Source: Holosporales bacterium (GTDB lineage Bacteria; Pseudomonadota; Alphaproteobacteria; Holosporales; Holosporaceae). From it: a stretch of 48,826 bases of DNA. The DNA is taken from positions 1 to 48,826 of the forward strand of contig CANGUX010000005.1 of the NCBI GenBank assembly GCA_947457385.1, written 5' to 3'. This document shows positions 8,792 through 18,412 of the stretch, piece by piece. How positions within the stretch are numbered: the first letter of the stretch is position 1; every line of letters begins with the position of its first letter. A program made the position numbers and the translations under genes. The notes below the pieces were generated by a model that was not told the origin of the DNA, made no database searches, and was given only the letters and a program-made list of their open reading frames with translations.

Positions 8792-9760
8792 TTATTGTTT
8801 TCCACGGATAAAGCGAAAATCAAAGGTTTTCCACTGATTAAATTGGTCTTTAGGAAAGGGAAGTGGGGTATTATTAAAGCTTTGAACCGCCCGTAAAGCG
8901 CTTTCTACGGCAATGGTATAGGCAGGGTGCTGAGGCGTTCCTTCAGCGTGAAGGACTTTGGCATGCTGAACGGTTCCATCAGGATTCATGGCAATGCGGA
9001 CCACCACAATGAGGTCTCCATCTGAATGGGCACGCATGGGCACACGCCAGGCTTGTTCTAACATACGTTTGACCCGATCTACCACGCTCATAGAAAGGTG
9101 ATCTCCAATCTGTTCTGCGCCAATACGCGAAGTAGAACGAGGATCCGTAATGGGGGTCTGAGCAGAAGGACCATCGCTTTGTGATTGATCTACGTCTTGT
9201 AAAACATCTAAAAAATCTTCTTGTTTTTGTTGTGATGACCTAGCTTTAGAACGATTCTCTGGCTTCTTGGAAGGTTTTGAAAAAGATTTCTCTGATTTGA
9301 TTTTTTTCTTTGGTTTTTCTTTAACTGGAGTATCCATTGATTTTAAAGAGGGGATCAAAGACTCCAGAGAGTCCTCTAAACGATCAGGGGTTGGAGTCTC
9401 TTTTTCCTTAGGTTGTGGTTCTTGGGGTTTTGGTTCCGATTCCTTACGCTTTAATTCCTCTTTTGGGAGCTCGGGTTCTTTTTTGGGTTCTGGTTTTTTC
9501 TCGGTGGTTTCAGGTTCTGGTTTTTTTTCTGGAAGGACATCTTCTAAAATCGCTTTGGCTTTAGGTTTAAGGGCTTTGGGTTGAGAAATAGGAGCCATAG
9601 ATTTTTCACTGATGGCCGTGACTTCCAGAGGAACCGTGCAAGGCATGGTTTCTTCCAAAGAAAGGGGCTTGGAACTACGGTAGAAACCTCCTAACAGAGA
9701 GAGGACAAGGATGCCACCATGAAGCAACAGAGAAAGAAAAAACCCTAAAAAACGCATCAT
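8792..9760 (-). CDS. tolA: TolA, periplasm-spanning Tol-Pal protein
   Basis: A 322-residue inner-membrane protein linking TolQ/TolR to the outer membrane during division and envelope maintenance. An N-terminal membrane anchor (residues 3-26) is followed by a Pro/Glu/Lys-rich region of about residues 65-200 with repeated KKPEP-type units. A C-terminal TolA/TonB-like domain spans about 222-322 (VDRVKRMLEQAWRVP, then VVVRIAMNPDGTV). It could be mistaken for TonB, but its place as third gene after tolQ and tolR favours TolA. The gap to tolR is 25 bases. tolB and pal do not follow. Confidence 0.88.
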   Translation of the reverse strand: MMRFLGFFLSLLLHGGILVLSLLGGFYRSSKPLSLEETMPCTVPLEVTAISEKSMAPISQPKALKPKAKAILEDVLPEKKPEPETTEKKPEPKKEPELPKEELKRKESEPKPQEPQPKEKETPTPDRLEDSLESLIPSLKSMDTPVKEKPKKKIKSEKSFSKPSKKPENRSKARSSQQKQEDFLDVLQDVDQSQSDGPSAQTPITDPRSTSRIGAEQIGDHLSMSVVDRVKRMLEQAWRVPMRAHSDGDLIVVVRIAMNPDGTVQHAKVLHAEGTPQHPAYTIAVESALRAVQSFNNTPLPFPKDQFNQWKTFDFRFIRGKQ

Positions 9761-9785
9761 TTTTGCCTAAAAAGAAGGGGGCGGA

Positions 9786-10190
9786 TCACAAAGAAGACTC
9801 GGTAATTAAGATGATTTTCGAAAATCCAGCCGAAGCCAATAAGGTCATCAGGGCCATAACTTTTTCATAGGGCAGCGTTCGATCGGCACGCAAATAAATG
9901 CGCTCGGTGGTAGCAGGTGGCAGCCCCTTTAAAGTTACAACCAACTCTGATCCCAAAATCTTTTTCTCACGCAGAAAAAGATCGCCCTCTTTGGTTAAGG
10001 CAAGAGTTAAGGGTTGACTAGGCGCTAAGGTTTCAGAGCCTTTCCCTTGTGGCAGATCTATAGAAACCCCTGTATTCACCAAGGGCGCCGTGGCCATAAA
10101 GATCACCAGTAACACCAACAAGACATCCACAAAAGGCGTTACGTTAATATCTGAACGTATGGGAATTTCAAAAGGGCGACGACGTCTCAT
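9786..10190 (-). CDS. tolR: TolR/ExbD-family proton channel protein
   Basis: A 134-residue inner-membrane protein that forms the Tol motor with TolQ. After [31 protein letters not shown] comes the single transmembrane helix; the Asp of FVDVLL is the conserved proton-carrying residue. The C-terminal part is a periplasmic domain. The frame stays open upstream into tolQ, but that region is not TolR-like, so the ATG at 10190 is the start. It lies 17 bases after the tolQ stop. Confidence 0.9.
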   Translation of the reverse strand: MRRRRPFEIPIRSDINVTPFVDVLLVLLVIFMATAPLVNTGVSIDLPQGKGSETLAPSQPLTLALTKEGDLFLREKKILGSELVVTLKGLPPATTERIYLRADRTLPYEKVMALMTLLASAGFSKIILITESSL

Positions 10191-10207
10191 GGTATTCTCA
10201 GAGTGAT

Positions 10208-10864
10208 TTATTTCATGCACATGGCCAGCAATTCTTGCGCAAAATTTTCCATGCGTCCACTGTATCCCTGAATAGAAGTAACAATGCGACTGTAAGAAAT
10301 AACAGCAGGAATAGCCACCATAAGGCCAATGGCCGTGGCAAAAAGGGCTTCCGCCAGTCCTGGTGCGACAATGGCAAGGCTGGCTGATTTTGCCGTGGCA
10401 ATGCATTGAAAACTATTCATGATGCCCCATACGGTCCCAAATAATCCCACGAAGGGAGACATAGACCCAATGGAGGCCAGAATGTTTAGATGCGTCAACA
10501 ACGCAGAACGTTGTTGGTCCACACGAATCATGAGCAGCTGTTCGAGACGTTGAAGGGCAAAACCTTTTTGATCTATAGGACAGTCTCGGATACGCTTCCA
10601 TTCTTGAACGGTGATGGCCTTAAGCTGGGCAAAAGGACGTTGGTCTGAGATGCGGCCTTCACGCTGATCTAAAGCAGATTCTGTAAAATACTCTAACGTG
10701 CTGTTGGCTTCGCGATTTAACTTAAGCAGTTGAAACCATTTAGAAAAGGTAATGCTCCACGCTCCAATGGACGCTAAGATAAGCATGATGATAACGCCCT
10801 TAACGATCCAGTCGGCTTGCAGAAAGAGAGACCAAAGCGAAAAGGTTTCAGGAGAGGGATGCAA
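10208..10864 (-). CDS. tolQ: TolQ/ExbB-family motor protein
   Basis: A 218-residue three-helix inner-membrane protein that assembles with TolR as the proton-driven Tol motor. The first helix is around residues 18-38. The conserved C-terminal half has GLFGTVWGIMNSF at about 138-150 and the GLAEALFATAIGLMVAIPAV motif around 169-188. The start is TTG, supported by AAGGAAA eight bases upstream and by the typical length. It heads tolQ-tolR-tolA and lies 86 bases after the Gfo/Idh gene on the same strand. Confidence 0.92.
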   Translation of the reverse strand: MHPSPETFSLWSLFLQADWIVKGVIIMLILASIGAWSITFSKWFQLLKLNREANSTLEYFTESALDQREGRISDQRPFAQLKAITVQEWKRIRDCPIDQKGFALQRLEQLLMIRVDQQRSALLTHLNILASIGSMSPFVGLFGTVWGIMNSFQCIATAKSASLAIVAPGLAEALFATAIGLMVAIPAVISYSRIVTSIQGYSGRMENFAQELLAMCMK

Positions 10865-10950
10865 GGGGGATTTCCTTATGAAAAATGGAGAAAACCTAAA
10901 TCCATTCCATCATGAAGTCCCGCAAAGTGTAAAGAGGGACACCCTATTTT

Positions 10951-11919
10951 TTAATACTCCCATCGCATGGGAAGCTTATATTTAGGCAAAGGAGTCTCTA
11001 AACAAGCATCTATGCGCTCTAGCACGCGTAAAACCCCTAAAATTTCTCCACCGTGGGTTTTTGGATTACTTCCCGTTACAATGCAATTCCAAAAGTGCAA
11101 ACATTCTGCTTTTAAGGGTTCTTCTTGGGGGAAAGGAACTGAAAAAGGAATGCCTTTTTGAATGCGCGTTTCCGTCAGGATGTGTGGAAACATCCGTAAG
11201 GTATCGTGGTGGGTTTCTTCCAATACTAAGGTCCCTAGGGTGCCTATGACGATACATTTTTGTTCTTTATAAGGAGAAATCCAAGACGCTGAAAGGCGTG
11301 CTTGCACGCCACTGGGAAAGGCAAGCATGGCAACACCTTGATCAGCAGACGTATACACTGCATTGGCTTGAGCCCAAAGGTCAGTTGGAACGGCTTGCAT
11401 CAGCCCTAAAATCACAGAAATATCATGGGATGCTAGGCTCCAAAACACATTTTTTTCGCCAGGGCAAACCCGCCCAAAGTTATTGCGAACGGTTTCCAGA
11501 CTTAATAGGTCGCCCAATTTTCCTTCTAGGATCCAAGATTCCAAGGTAAGATACGCAGGATGATAGCGTAAAAGATGCCCTCCCATAAAGATAAGGTTCT
11601 GAGAAGTGGCCAATGCCCAAAGCGTCTCTGTTTCAGAGGATTTTAAAGTCACTGGTTTTTCCACAAAAACATGCTTGCCTGCCAAAAGAGCGCCTTGAGC
11701 CAGTGCAAAATGCATTTCAGCAGGGACAGCAATGGCGACACCTTCAAGGGTGGGATCTTGGAGAAGAACTTCCAGCTCTAATAAAGGGACGTCATACATT
11801 TGGGCCAAAGCTTGACCGTTTGGATCGCAAATCGCCCCCAATAAGCCTAATTCCGAAAGATTACGGATAATGTTTTTACCCCATTGCCCACCCCCTATGA
11901 CAGCCAAAGACTTTTTCAT
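10951..11919 (-). CDS. Gfo/Idh/MocA-family NAD(P)-dependent oxidoreductase
   Basis: A 322-residue cytoplasmic dehydrogenase-like protein. The N-terminal Rossmann fold starts with AVIGGGQWGKN (residues 6-16). The family motif GKHVFVEKPVTL is near 85-96, with the Lys-Pro pair intact, and the C-terminal alpha/beta domain supplies the substrate site. Substrates in this family are mostly sugars, and envelope sugar metabolism would suit the neighbours, but the sequence does not identify one. Its ATG overlaps the stop of the DUF3501 gene (ATGA), which implies translational coupling. That partner is unusual for a sugar dehydrogenase. Confidence 0.82.
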   Translation of the reverse strand: MKKSLAVIGGGQWGKNIIRNLSELGLLGAICDPNGQALAQMYDVPLLELEVLLQDPTLEGVAIAVPAEMHFALAQGALLAGKHVFVEKPVTLKSSETETLWALATSQNLIFMGGHLLRYHPAYLTLESWILEGKLGDLLSLETVRNNFGRVCPGEKNVFWSLASHDISVILGLMQAVPTDLWAQANAVYTSADQGVAMLAFPSGVQARLSASWISPYKEQKCIVIGTLGTLVLEETHHDTLRMFPHILTETRIQKGIPFSVPFPQEEPLKAECLHFWNCIVTGSNPKTHGGEILGVLRVLERIDACLETPLPKYKLPMRWEY

Positions 11920-12548
11920 GGCATCTCCTGCTTTAGGGATTGAAAAAGAGCTTCAGAAAGAGGCGCTTCTACCGAACAATGAGGGTGGGATACACAAAGC
12001 ACGGGAGGAGATTCTGATGCTAAAAAAGCCTCTTTTTCAGGCATGGGAATGGATAAAAAATGAACGCTACAGGTTTTTTCTTCATTGGATTGATAGATTT
12101 GAGGGAAGAGAATGGGGTGCGCCCAAGCACGGATCTCACCCTGTATAGATTGAAACCCAAGGGATACCGTGTGTTCTATGCCGATTAATGCATGAAGGTG
12201 TCGTTTGCGTTCTATTTCATCTTTAAATTCGATCATAAGGGTTAGGCTGAAAGAAGGGGTTCCATCCAGATCTGGCATAAGGGGATTGTAGGCCTCCAGT
12301 TCTTCAAGAGCTTGCTCTGTTCCGCCTTTTTCTGTACGGAGCATTTCTTGTGTTTGCCACCATAAAAGCAGGCGATGTTCAAAAAGGAAGGTAAAATGAT
12401 CTCCCAAAAAAACACGTCGCAGTTTTTTCATGGCAAGAATCTCTTGCAGAATCTTAGGACGTTGGGCACAAAAAGATGCATTATCCCAAAGGTCATCTAA
12501 TCCTAAAGGGCCCTTTTTTCCATATAATGCGCATAACTCTTTTATCAT
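11916..12548 (-). CDS. DUF3501 family protein
   Basis: A 210-residue soluble protein of the uncharacterised DUF3501 family. Recognisable pieces are the KKLRRVFLGDHFTFLFEHR segment at about residues 41-59, QTQEMLRTE at about 66-74, and ELEAYNPLMPD further on. In many proteobacteria it is encoded directly after a GlpC-like Fe-S protein, often with a rubrerythrin gene nearby, as found here minus the rubrerythrin. It overlaps the Fe-S gene upstream and the Gfo/Idh gene downstream by four bases each (ATGA), so all three are probably one transcript. The family link suggests redox or peroxide metabolism; the reaction is unknown. Confidence 0.82.
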   Translation of the reverse strand: MIKELCALYGKKGPLGLDDLWDNASFCAQRPKILQEILAMKKLRRVFLGDHFTFLFEHRLLLWWQTQEMLRTEKGGTEQALEELEAYNPLMPDLDGTPSFSLTLMIEFKDEIERKRHLHALIGIEHTVSLGFQSIQGEIRAWAHPILFPQIYQSNEEKTCSVHFLSIPMPEKEAFLASESPPVLCVSHPHCSVEAPLSEALFQSLKQEMP

Positions 12549-13873
12549 AGCGTTTCCTTGTTTGGGTGGGGTAAAGTTTCTGAAGATGGGGAATGACCTA
12601 AAATACTTTCAGCCAATAGTTCAATGGGATGCATGACACGTGCGGGATGTTTGGCAAGCTTTAAAGATTGCACCAGATGTTCATGGGCCAGAGGGCATTC
12701 GGTGGCCACAATCCCCATACTCTCGCTTTGCTTGATGACGGGTTTTCCCACATCTAGAGCTTCTTGAAAATGTTCTTTTTTATAGCCCCACATGCCCCCA
12801 TGGCCGGAACAACGCTCCACCAAACGAACGGGCGTTTCAGGCAGTTGACGCAGCAAGATATGGGATGGATTCCCCTTGTTTTGTGCTCGGACGTGACAGG
12901 CCATGTGCAGCGCTATTCCTTCTGGAAAGGGTGTTTTAGCTTCCGATAGTAACGCATATTCTTGCATGATAGAAGCAATAAATTCAGACAAATCTTTTGT
13001 TTTTTTTGCCAAGCTTAAAACATCCGGATTATCGGGACATAGCGCAGGCCATTCAGATTGCAACATCAAGGTGCACGAAGGGGTAAGGGGAATGACGACA
13101 TCTTCTTCTCGAAAGGTTTTTGCTATTTTTTTAGCTTGCTTGGCTGTGGCCTTTAACGCTCCTTGCTCCCATAGGGGCATGCCACAACAGCCTGGATAGC
13201 GCATACGCACGGTCAAGCCCCAATGGGCTAAAAGACGTAGCGTGGCCTCTACCATCCTAGAAACATAATAGGTCATGGCACAGGTTGTATAAAGACATAC
13301 GGTTTTACCAAATGCTTTGCCCTCTGGGTTAGGCAACGGGATAGTTCTGTTTTTTCTACTTCGAAATCGGGGAAGCTGTGCGCGTCGATCTATATGGGTC
13401 AAGGGTTCTATGGCTTTACGGGCACACCCACAGCCCAAAACCGCGTTGGTGACAGGGGCACAAGCGCTGGCCAAGGGAGCATAGGTATCAATGTGGGCAA
13501 GACGCTTGGAAACCCAAGCTTGAAAAGAAGATTTTTTCTGAACCGCACGGTATCGCAACATTAATCGAGGAAAATCCACATTCCAAGGATGCGGAGGCAC
13601 ATAAGGACATTTGACCATAAAGCACATATCGCACAAGGTGCAGGATGGAATGATTTCCGCAATGTGCTCTGAGGTCAATTTTTCCACATCTCCATCGATT
13701 TCAGGACTATCCATGCGGTCAAAAAGCTTTGGAAAGAGCCCACATAAATTAAAGCAACGACGGCATCCATTGCAGATATCAAAAACACGCCGGATTTCTT
13801 GATCAAGGTCATCTTTATCGTAAAATTTAGCGTCTTTCCAAGCGAGAGGACGATTGAGAGTGGGATTGTTCAT
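12545..13873 (-). CDS. GlpC/HdrD-like [4Fe-4S] (heterodisulfide-reductase-related) protein
   Basis: A 442-residue electron-transfer protein. Two N-terminal ferredoxin-type clusters are marked by CNGCRRCFNLC (residues 34-44) and CTLCDMCFMVKCPY further on. The C-terminal half has the cysteine-rich CCG-type regions: RYPGCCGMPLWEQG, then CHVRAQNKGNP and CSGHGGMWG. These bind a second type of cluster in GlpC and heterodisulfide reductases. It overlaps the DUF3501 gene by ATGA. The alphaproteobacterial form commonly travels with DUF3501 and rubrerythrin, so a role in oxidative stress or peripheral electron transfer is likely but inferred. The donor and acceptor are unknown. Confidence 0.85.
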   Translation of the reverse strand: MNNPTLNRPLAWKDAKFYDKDDLDQEIRRVFDICNGCRRCFNLCGLFPKLFDRMDSPEIDGDVEKLTSEHIAEIIPSCTLCDMCFMVKCPYVPPHPWNVDFPRLMLRYRAVQKKSSFQAWVSKRLAHIDTYAPLASACAPVTNAVLGCGCARKAIEPLTHIDRRAQLPRFRSRKNRTIPLPNPEGKAFGKTVCLYTTCAMTYYVSRMVEATLRLLAHWGLTVRMRYPGCCGMPLWEQGALKATAKQAKKIAKTFREEDVVIPLTPSCTLMLQSEWPALCPDNPDVLSLAKKTKDLSEFIASIMQEYALLSEAKTPFPEGIALHMACHVRAQNKGNPSHILLRQLPETPVRLVERCSGHGGMWGYKKEHFQEALDVGKPVIKQSESMGIVATECPLAHEHLVQSLKLAKHPARVMHPIELLAESILGHSPSSETLPHPNKETL

Positions 13874-13917
13874 GGAAGAAGATCTGCTACGTTTGGTATC
13901 CTATTATACCTGCTTTT

Positions 13918-15213
13918 TTATTTAAGATGTTTTCTGTGTGAATAAGATTCTCGGAGACATTTCAGCAAAATAAAACTAAGGATAAAACACAGAGGAAAAG
14001 AAAACATGGCATAACGATACATTTCTGCCGTGTACTCACGAACCCCATTCACATCTTTTCCAGCCTGTATGATCCATTGATGATCCAATAGCATGCCTAA
14101 AAGAGGTTGAAAAAGAAGAGCAAAAAACATACAAATGCCATTGGTCATGCCAGCCGTAGCGCCTCCCATGGCATGAGGCATGCTTTCTTTTGAAACAGAA
14201 AAAGTGAGGACCTGAGATCCCAGTACCATACCCAACACGCCAGAGAGAACGATCATGCCAAAAAAGGGAATATAAGGTGCAAAAACGATGCCTAAAAACA
14301 AAAGACCTGACACGATGGTGCCCCATTGCAGGGTTTGTTTATAGCTGTTCAGTTGTGCCGCTATGACTGCCATCATGGGGCTTCCTATGCCCATACCACA
14401 ATAAAGGGCCATGGGAACATACGCTGCTTGGCCTCTGTCTATACCATAAGTTGCTTGTAAAAAAGGAACAGCCCATAACTCAGCAAAAGCTGAAACAGGA
14501 AGATAGAGCAATCCAGCAATGATCCCTGACAGCCATACTTGTTTTTCTCTAAGAATCATGAGAAGCGACGTCACGAAAGGATCTTGCTGCGGGGAACGTG
14601 GTGTATCAGAACGCGCTTGAGCGTCCCGTATTGTCATCCAAATGACCACAGAAAGAACCATCCCCATCACGCCTAATAGACTTAAGGAAGCTCTCCATCC
14701 AAAGGCTTCACTCAGCCAAGCCAATGGTTTTCCCGCTATCATCCCACCGATGCATCCCATTAAAGAGGTCATGCCAGTCATAAAGGCAAAGTGCTTAGGG
14801 TCAAACCATCCGGCTATTAACGCTAGACATCCAATAAAAGAACAGGCTGAACCTGCCCCAATGCTCCACCTCATGACACTTGCTACAATCAAAGAATGGG
14901 TGTAACCCAAAACCAACGCACCAAATGCGCAGACGAAACAAGATAAGGTGAGAATGCGGCGCGCACCAAACCGATCCAAAATTAATCCACAAGGAATTTG
15001 AAGCGGGGTATAAGCCCAATAGTATAAAGAGGAAAAAAAACCCAGCTGTTCTGCATTCAAACAAAAAGCTTCACGTAAATCATGGGCAAAGATCCCTGTG
15101 GAAGCACGCAACACCATTTCATAGATATAAAAAAGAGAAGCAAGTACCCAATAAAAAACTGAGATATAAGTTGTTTTTTTTGCAGGAATAAAAGTCGGTT
15201 GATGGGGTTTCAT
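13918..15213 (-). CDS. Major facilitator superfamily transporter
   Basis: A 431-residue inner-membrane carrier with about 12 hydrophobic helices. The loop after helix 2 reads GLILDRFGARRIL (around residues 79-91), a good match to the MFS G-x3-D-R-x-G-R-R signature. A long polar central loop (about 197-215) separates the two six-helix halves. The substrate cannot be deduced; related carriers in intracellular bacteria import host metabolites. An AAAGAG ribosome site precedes the ATG. It lies 44 bases upstream of the Fe-S gene on the same strand, so cotranscription is possible. Confidence 0.85.
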   Translation of the reverse strand: MKPHQPTFIPAKKTTYISVFYWVLASLFYIYEMVLRASTGIFAHDLREAFCLNAEQLGFFSSLYYWAYTPLQIPCGLILDRFGARRILTLSCFVCAFGALVLGYTHSLIVASVMRWSIGAGSACSFIGCLALIAGWFDPKHFAFMTGMTSLMGCIGGMIAGKPLAWLSEAFGWRASLSLLGVMGMVLSVVIWMTIRDAQARSDTPRSPQQDPFVTSLLMILREKQVWLSGIIAGLLYLPVSAFAELWAVPFLQATYGIDRGQAAYVPMALYCGMGIGSPMMAVIAAQLNSYKQTLQWGTIVSGLLFLGIVFAPYIPFFGMIVLSGVLGMVLGSQVLTFSVSKESMPHAMGGATAGMTNGICMFFALLFQPLLGMLLDHQWIIQAGKDVNGVREYTAEMYRYAMFSFPLCFILSFILLKCLRESYSHRKHLK

Positions 15214-15391
15214 CCAACTCTTTATAAAGGAGATATCTCATTGAGTTTAAGCTTTTCTGTTTAAAACGCAACGAAAGGCATAAGGGGAATAGGGCACTTT
15301 AAGCCTGATCTGACTGGAAAACGCACCATCGTCACTACTAAAAGAAAGGGCAAAGCAAAAAGCATAGCCCTGTCTTGTTACAAAAAACCAT

Positions 15392-15691
15392 TTAAATTTG
15401 CGTTTTTCTGTCTTCCAATTCTTTTAATAAATTTGCCAATTTTTCTGTTAGCGTTTGCAAGATTTCTTCTTTAGAACGAGGAGTCGTCCTGATTTGATTT
15501 TCTAGATTTTGTATGGCATTGATTAAGAAAAAAAGAGCTTTTTCCTTTACATTGCTTCCAGATGTTTCAGAGGGAAAATAATACCCTTGAATCCCTTTGT
15601 TTTCTTGATCTGAGGCCAAGCTCGAGGTTCCGCCCACAAGAAACAGCCCCAATAGACTCATTGCAATAGATGAAGTGAAAAATTTTGTCAT
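15392..15691 (-). CDS. Small exported protein with helical C-terminus, unknown function
   Basis: A 99-residue protein I do not recognise. The N-terminus is a signal peptide (MTKFFTSSIAMSLLGLFLVG, cleavage plausible after SSLAS). Residues 48-97 are rich in Lys, Glu and Leu and probably form an amphipathic or coiled-coil helix. There is no cysteine in the mature part. Its stop is about 180 bases from the MFS gene and no terminator is obvious between. It is likely periplasmic. Confidence 0.6.
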   Translation of the reverse strand: MTKFFTSSIAMSLLGLFLVGGTSSLASDQENKGIQGYYFPSETSGSNVKEKALFFLINAIQNLENQIRTTPRSKEEILQTLTEKLANLLKELEDRKTQI

Positions 15692-15868
15692 AACAATCTT
15701 ATTTTTTATTCTACTTCAAAATAATACAGTTAAAAATATTTAAAAACAGTAAATAAAAAAATCGAACAAGAATGATTTTGGAATCCAAGAAACATCAGAA
15801 GAAATCTTGTGAGAAATCTTGATTTCTGGTGTAATATGAGGTTGTTAATATGCATAAAGATGGGTTGA

Positions 15869-17968
15869 ATGCCGATAGAATCAATGATATGGGGTGGGGT
15901 TCTTGCCAGTGCGCTATGTGCGTTAGGGTATGGCTTTTTTCAGGCACGTTGCATCCTAAAGTTACCTCAGGGGAATCATCGGATGCAAGAAATTGCGGCG
16001 GCCATTCAAGAAGGAGCGCATGCGTATCTTTCTCGACAATACCGCAGTATTTTTGTCGTAGGGCTTTTGGTCGCGGTTTTTTTTTGGTGGGGGTTTTCTT
16101 CCATTATTACCGTGGGATTTTTAGTGGGGGCCATTCTTTCTGGCTTGTGTGGGTATGCCGGTATGGCCATTTCTGTGCGCGCCAATGTGCGTACGGCCGA
16201 AGCTGCACGAGGGGGATTGGCCGTGGCACTTAAAGTAGCCTTTCGTTCTGGTGCTGTAACGGGATTCCTTGTGGCAGGGGTTGGGCTTTTGAGTGTCACG
16301 GGGTATACCATTGCTTTGATGGCCATGGGATTGCCTTGGGGAAAGATTATGGAAGGACTGGTGGCCCTGGGGTTTGGAGGGTCTTTGATTTCCTTGTTTG
16401 CGCGTTTAGGCGGGGGCATTTTCACGAAAGGAGCGGATGTAGGGGCAGATCTGGTGGGGAAAATTGAAGCAGGCATACCAGAAGATGATCCTAGGAATCC
16501 AGCCGTCATTGCAGACAATGTGGGCGATAATGTAGGGGATTGCGCAGGAACCGGGGCAGATTTGTTTGAAACCTATGTGGTCACCTTGGTGGCTTCGCTT
16601 CAGATGGCCTTTTTTCAATACAAGGGTGATGGCAAGTTATCCACCATGCTGTTGTATCCTTTTGCCTTAAATGCTGTGTGTATGTTGGGATGTTTGATTG
16701 GAACTTCTTTTGTCAAACTCAAAGGTTCTGTCATGGGGGCGCTATACCGTGGGTTGATTGCTTCGGTGGTGTTGTCTGCAGTGGGCATTGTTATCATGAC
16801 TTACTATTGGGTGGGGGGCGCTGTCGGGGGATTTGGGATAGAGCAAGAATGGGTTAAATTAGCTCTTTGTGCCTGCGTTGGATTGGTGACGACAGGGGGG
16901 TTGGTGTGGATTACAGAGTACTATACGGCATCACGCTATGCGCCTGTGCAAAGCATTGCAAAAGCCTCGGTCACGGGGGCAGGGACAAACCTTATTCAAG
17001 GATTGGCTGTATCTCTTGAATCGTGTTTTTTACCCGCACTTTTGATTGCAGGGGCCATTACTTCGGCCTATCTTTGTGGGGGATTGTTTGGAATCTCCTT
17101 GGCAGCCACCACCATGTTATCTTTGACGGGTATTATTCTTTCTATTGATGCTTATGGTCCTGTGACAGACAATGCAGGGGGGATTGCTGAGATGGCAGGG
17201 CTCCCTGCTTCGGTACGTCATGTAACGGATCAATTGGATGCTGTTGGAAATACGACAAAAGCTGTAACCAAAGGATATGCCATTGGGTCAGCAGCGTTGG
17301 CAGCTTTGGTGCTTTTTTCTGCCTATACACAAGAAGTGCGGCAGTATTTTCCTAATTTACAGTTTTCTTTTGATTTAGAAAATCCCATGATTATCATTGG
17401 ATTATTAGTTGGAGGTTCTATTCCCTACCTTTTTTCTGCCATGAGTATGAAGGCGGTGGGACGCGCTGGGGCCTCTATTGTCATAGAGGTTCGACGTCAA
17501 TTCAGTGAAATTAAAGGCATTATGGAAGGGACAGCCAAGCCAGATTATGAAAAAGCTGTGGATATTTTAACCCAAGCCTCTTTGCGAGCCATGATTTTAC
17601 CATCCTTACTGCCCTTATTACTGCCCATAGGCATTTGGGGATTTGTCCAAGGGGCAGCAACCATTTCCACCTATTTTGCAGCCTATCGCATTCAAAGTAC
17701 GCTTACCATTTTAGGGGGTGCTCTTTTGGGATTGATTGTGACAGGATTTTTCTTGGCTGTTTCCATGACCTCAGGGGGCGGTGCTTGGGATAATGCCAAA
17801 AAATATATTGAAGAAGGTCATCACGGTGGAAAAGGATCGCCAGCCTATCATGCTGCAGTGACAGGGGATACAGTGGGAGACCCTTATAAAGATACAGCAG
17901 GACCTGCCATTAATCCGTTGATTAAGATTGCAAACCTTGCTGCATTATTGTTTTTAACGTTTCTATAA
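15869..17968 (+). CDS. hppA: Membrane-bound proton-translocating pyrophosphatase
   Basis: A 699-residue pump with about 16 transmembrane helices that uses pyrophosphate hydrolysis to move H+ across the inner membrane. Catalytic motifs are intact: [13 protein letters not shown] and [20 protein letters not shown] around residues 187-220, and [18 protein letters not shown] near the C-terminus. [16 protein letters not shown] carries Lys at about residue 464, where potassium-dependent enzymes have Ala; this marks the K+-independent H+-pumping class. It sits alone between unrelated genes, with a 13-bp inverted repeat just after the stop. Confidence 0.96.
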   Translation: MPIESMIWGGVLASALCALGYGFFQARCILKLPQGNHRMQEIAAAIQEGAHAYLSRQYRSIFVVGLLVAVFFWWGFSSIITVGFLVGAILSGLCGYAGMAISVRANVRTAEAARGGLAVALKVAFRSGAVTGFLVAGVGLLSVTGYTIALMAMGLPWGKIMEGLVALGFGGSLISLFARLGGGIFTKGADVGADLVGKIEAGIPEDDPRNPAVIADNVGDNVGDCAGTGADLFETYVVTLVASLQMAFFQYKGDGKLSTMLLYPFALNAVCMLGCLIGTSFVKLKGSVMGALYRGLIASVVLSAVGIVIMTYYWVGGAVGGFGIEQEWVKLALCACVGLVTTGGLVWITEYYTASRYAPVQSIAKASVTGAGTNLIQGLAVSLESCFLPALLIAGAITSAYLCGGLFGISLAATTMLSLTGIILSIDAYGPVTDNAGGIAEMAGLPASVRHVTDQLDAVGNTTKAVTKGYAIGSAALAALVLFSAYTQEVRQYFPNLQFSFDLENPMIIIGLLVGGSIPYLFSAMSMKAVGRAGASIVIEVRRQFSEIKGIMEGTAKPDYEKAVDILTQASLRAMILPSLLPLLLPIGIWGFVQGAATISTYFAAYRIQSTLTILGGALLGLIVTGFFLAVSMTSGGGAWDNAKKYIEEGHHGGKGSPAYHAAVTGDTVGDPYKDTAGPAINPLIKIANLAALLFLTFL

Positions 17969-17985
17969 AAATAAGCATGGAATCA

Positions 17986-18034
17986 TCAAGAGATACAAAA
18001 CGATGGAAAAGAAAAAACGCCTTGTATCTCTTGA
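17986..18034 (+). repeat. 13-bp perfect inverted repeat downstream of hppA
   Basis: TCAAGAGATACAA (17986-17998) pairs perfectly with TTGTATCTCTTGA (18022-18034) across a 23-base loop, 17 bases past the hppA stop. The 3' flank on the plus strand is A-rich rather than T-rich, so it is not a textbook terminator. It may stabilise the hppA mRNA end or be a mobile-element scar. Confidence 0.6.
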
Positions 18035-18083
18035 AAAAAATTCATTTTACCAAAATAAGATTTAAAACATGAAAATATCATGC

Positions 18084-18409
18084 ATGGGTTTCGAAGCATT
18101 GAAGCCTGTAGAATGGCGTTCAGTCACCCTTTTCAAGGTTAAGCCTTTTCCGCGAACCAATGAGTTTGCTTACAAGGTGTGGGCTATTTGGTCCTGAGAT
18201 TGGCATCCTTCAAGCCTCGGCACAAATTACTGTACCCTATAGCCCTAAGCCTCTTTTGGGAAAAAGTATCGTTGGCTGCATAAAATTCGGTAAAAAGAAC
18301 ATGGCTGGCTTTGCGTCCCAGTTTTTGTTGTTGGCTTTCTGATGATCAAGGCCCTATTTATTTAGTCACGGTGGATTCAAACTGTTCCAATAAGAAGAAA
18401 CAATGTTAA
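18084..18409 (+). pseudogene. csaA: csaA pseudogene (tRNA-binding/export chaperone), two frameshifts
   Basis: Three consecutive frames together spell a CsaA-type protein of the EMAP/Arc1 tRNA-binding fold, usually about 110 residues. Frame 1 starts at ATG 18084 and covers KPFPRTNEFAYKVWAIW, until a TGA at 18195. The next frame continues FGPEIGILQASAQITVPYSP and LLGKSIVGCIKFGKKNMAGF up to AF at 18340. The third frame gives SDDQGPIYLVTVDSN and stops at TAA 18407. CsaA conserves PFPEAR-PAYKLW, GPE-G-SSAQIT, LxGrqV and vlGf-D-G-vvL in this order. Two single-base lesions break it, so it should be inactive unless the assembly is wrong. It ends four bases before ogt. Confidence 0.72.
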
Positions 18410-18412
18410 TCC

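Noticed and set aside
9267-9584. Plus-strand Ser/Gly/Phe-rich frame of 105 codons
   Set aside because: It is the antisense shadow of the Pro/Glu/Lys repeat region of tolA.
16006-16518. 170-codon minus-strand frame within hppA
   Set aside because: Antisense to the conserved catalytic region of hppA, with a composition typical of a shadow frame.
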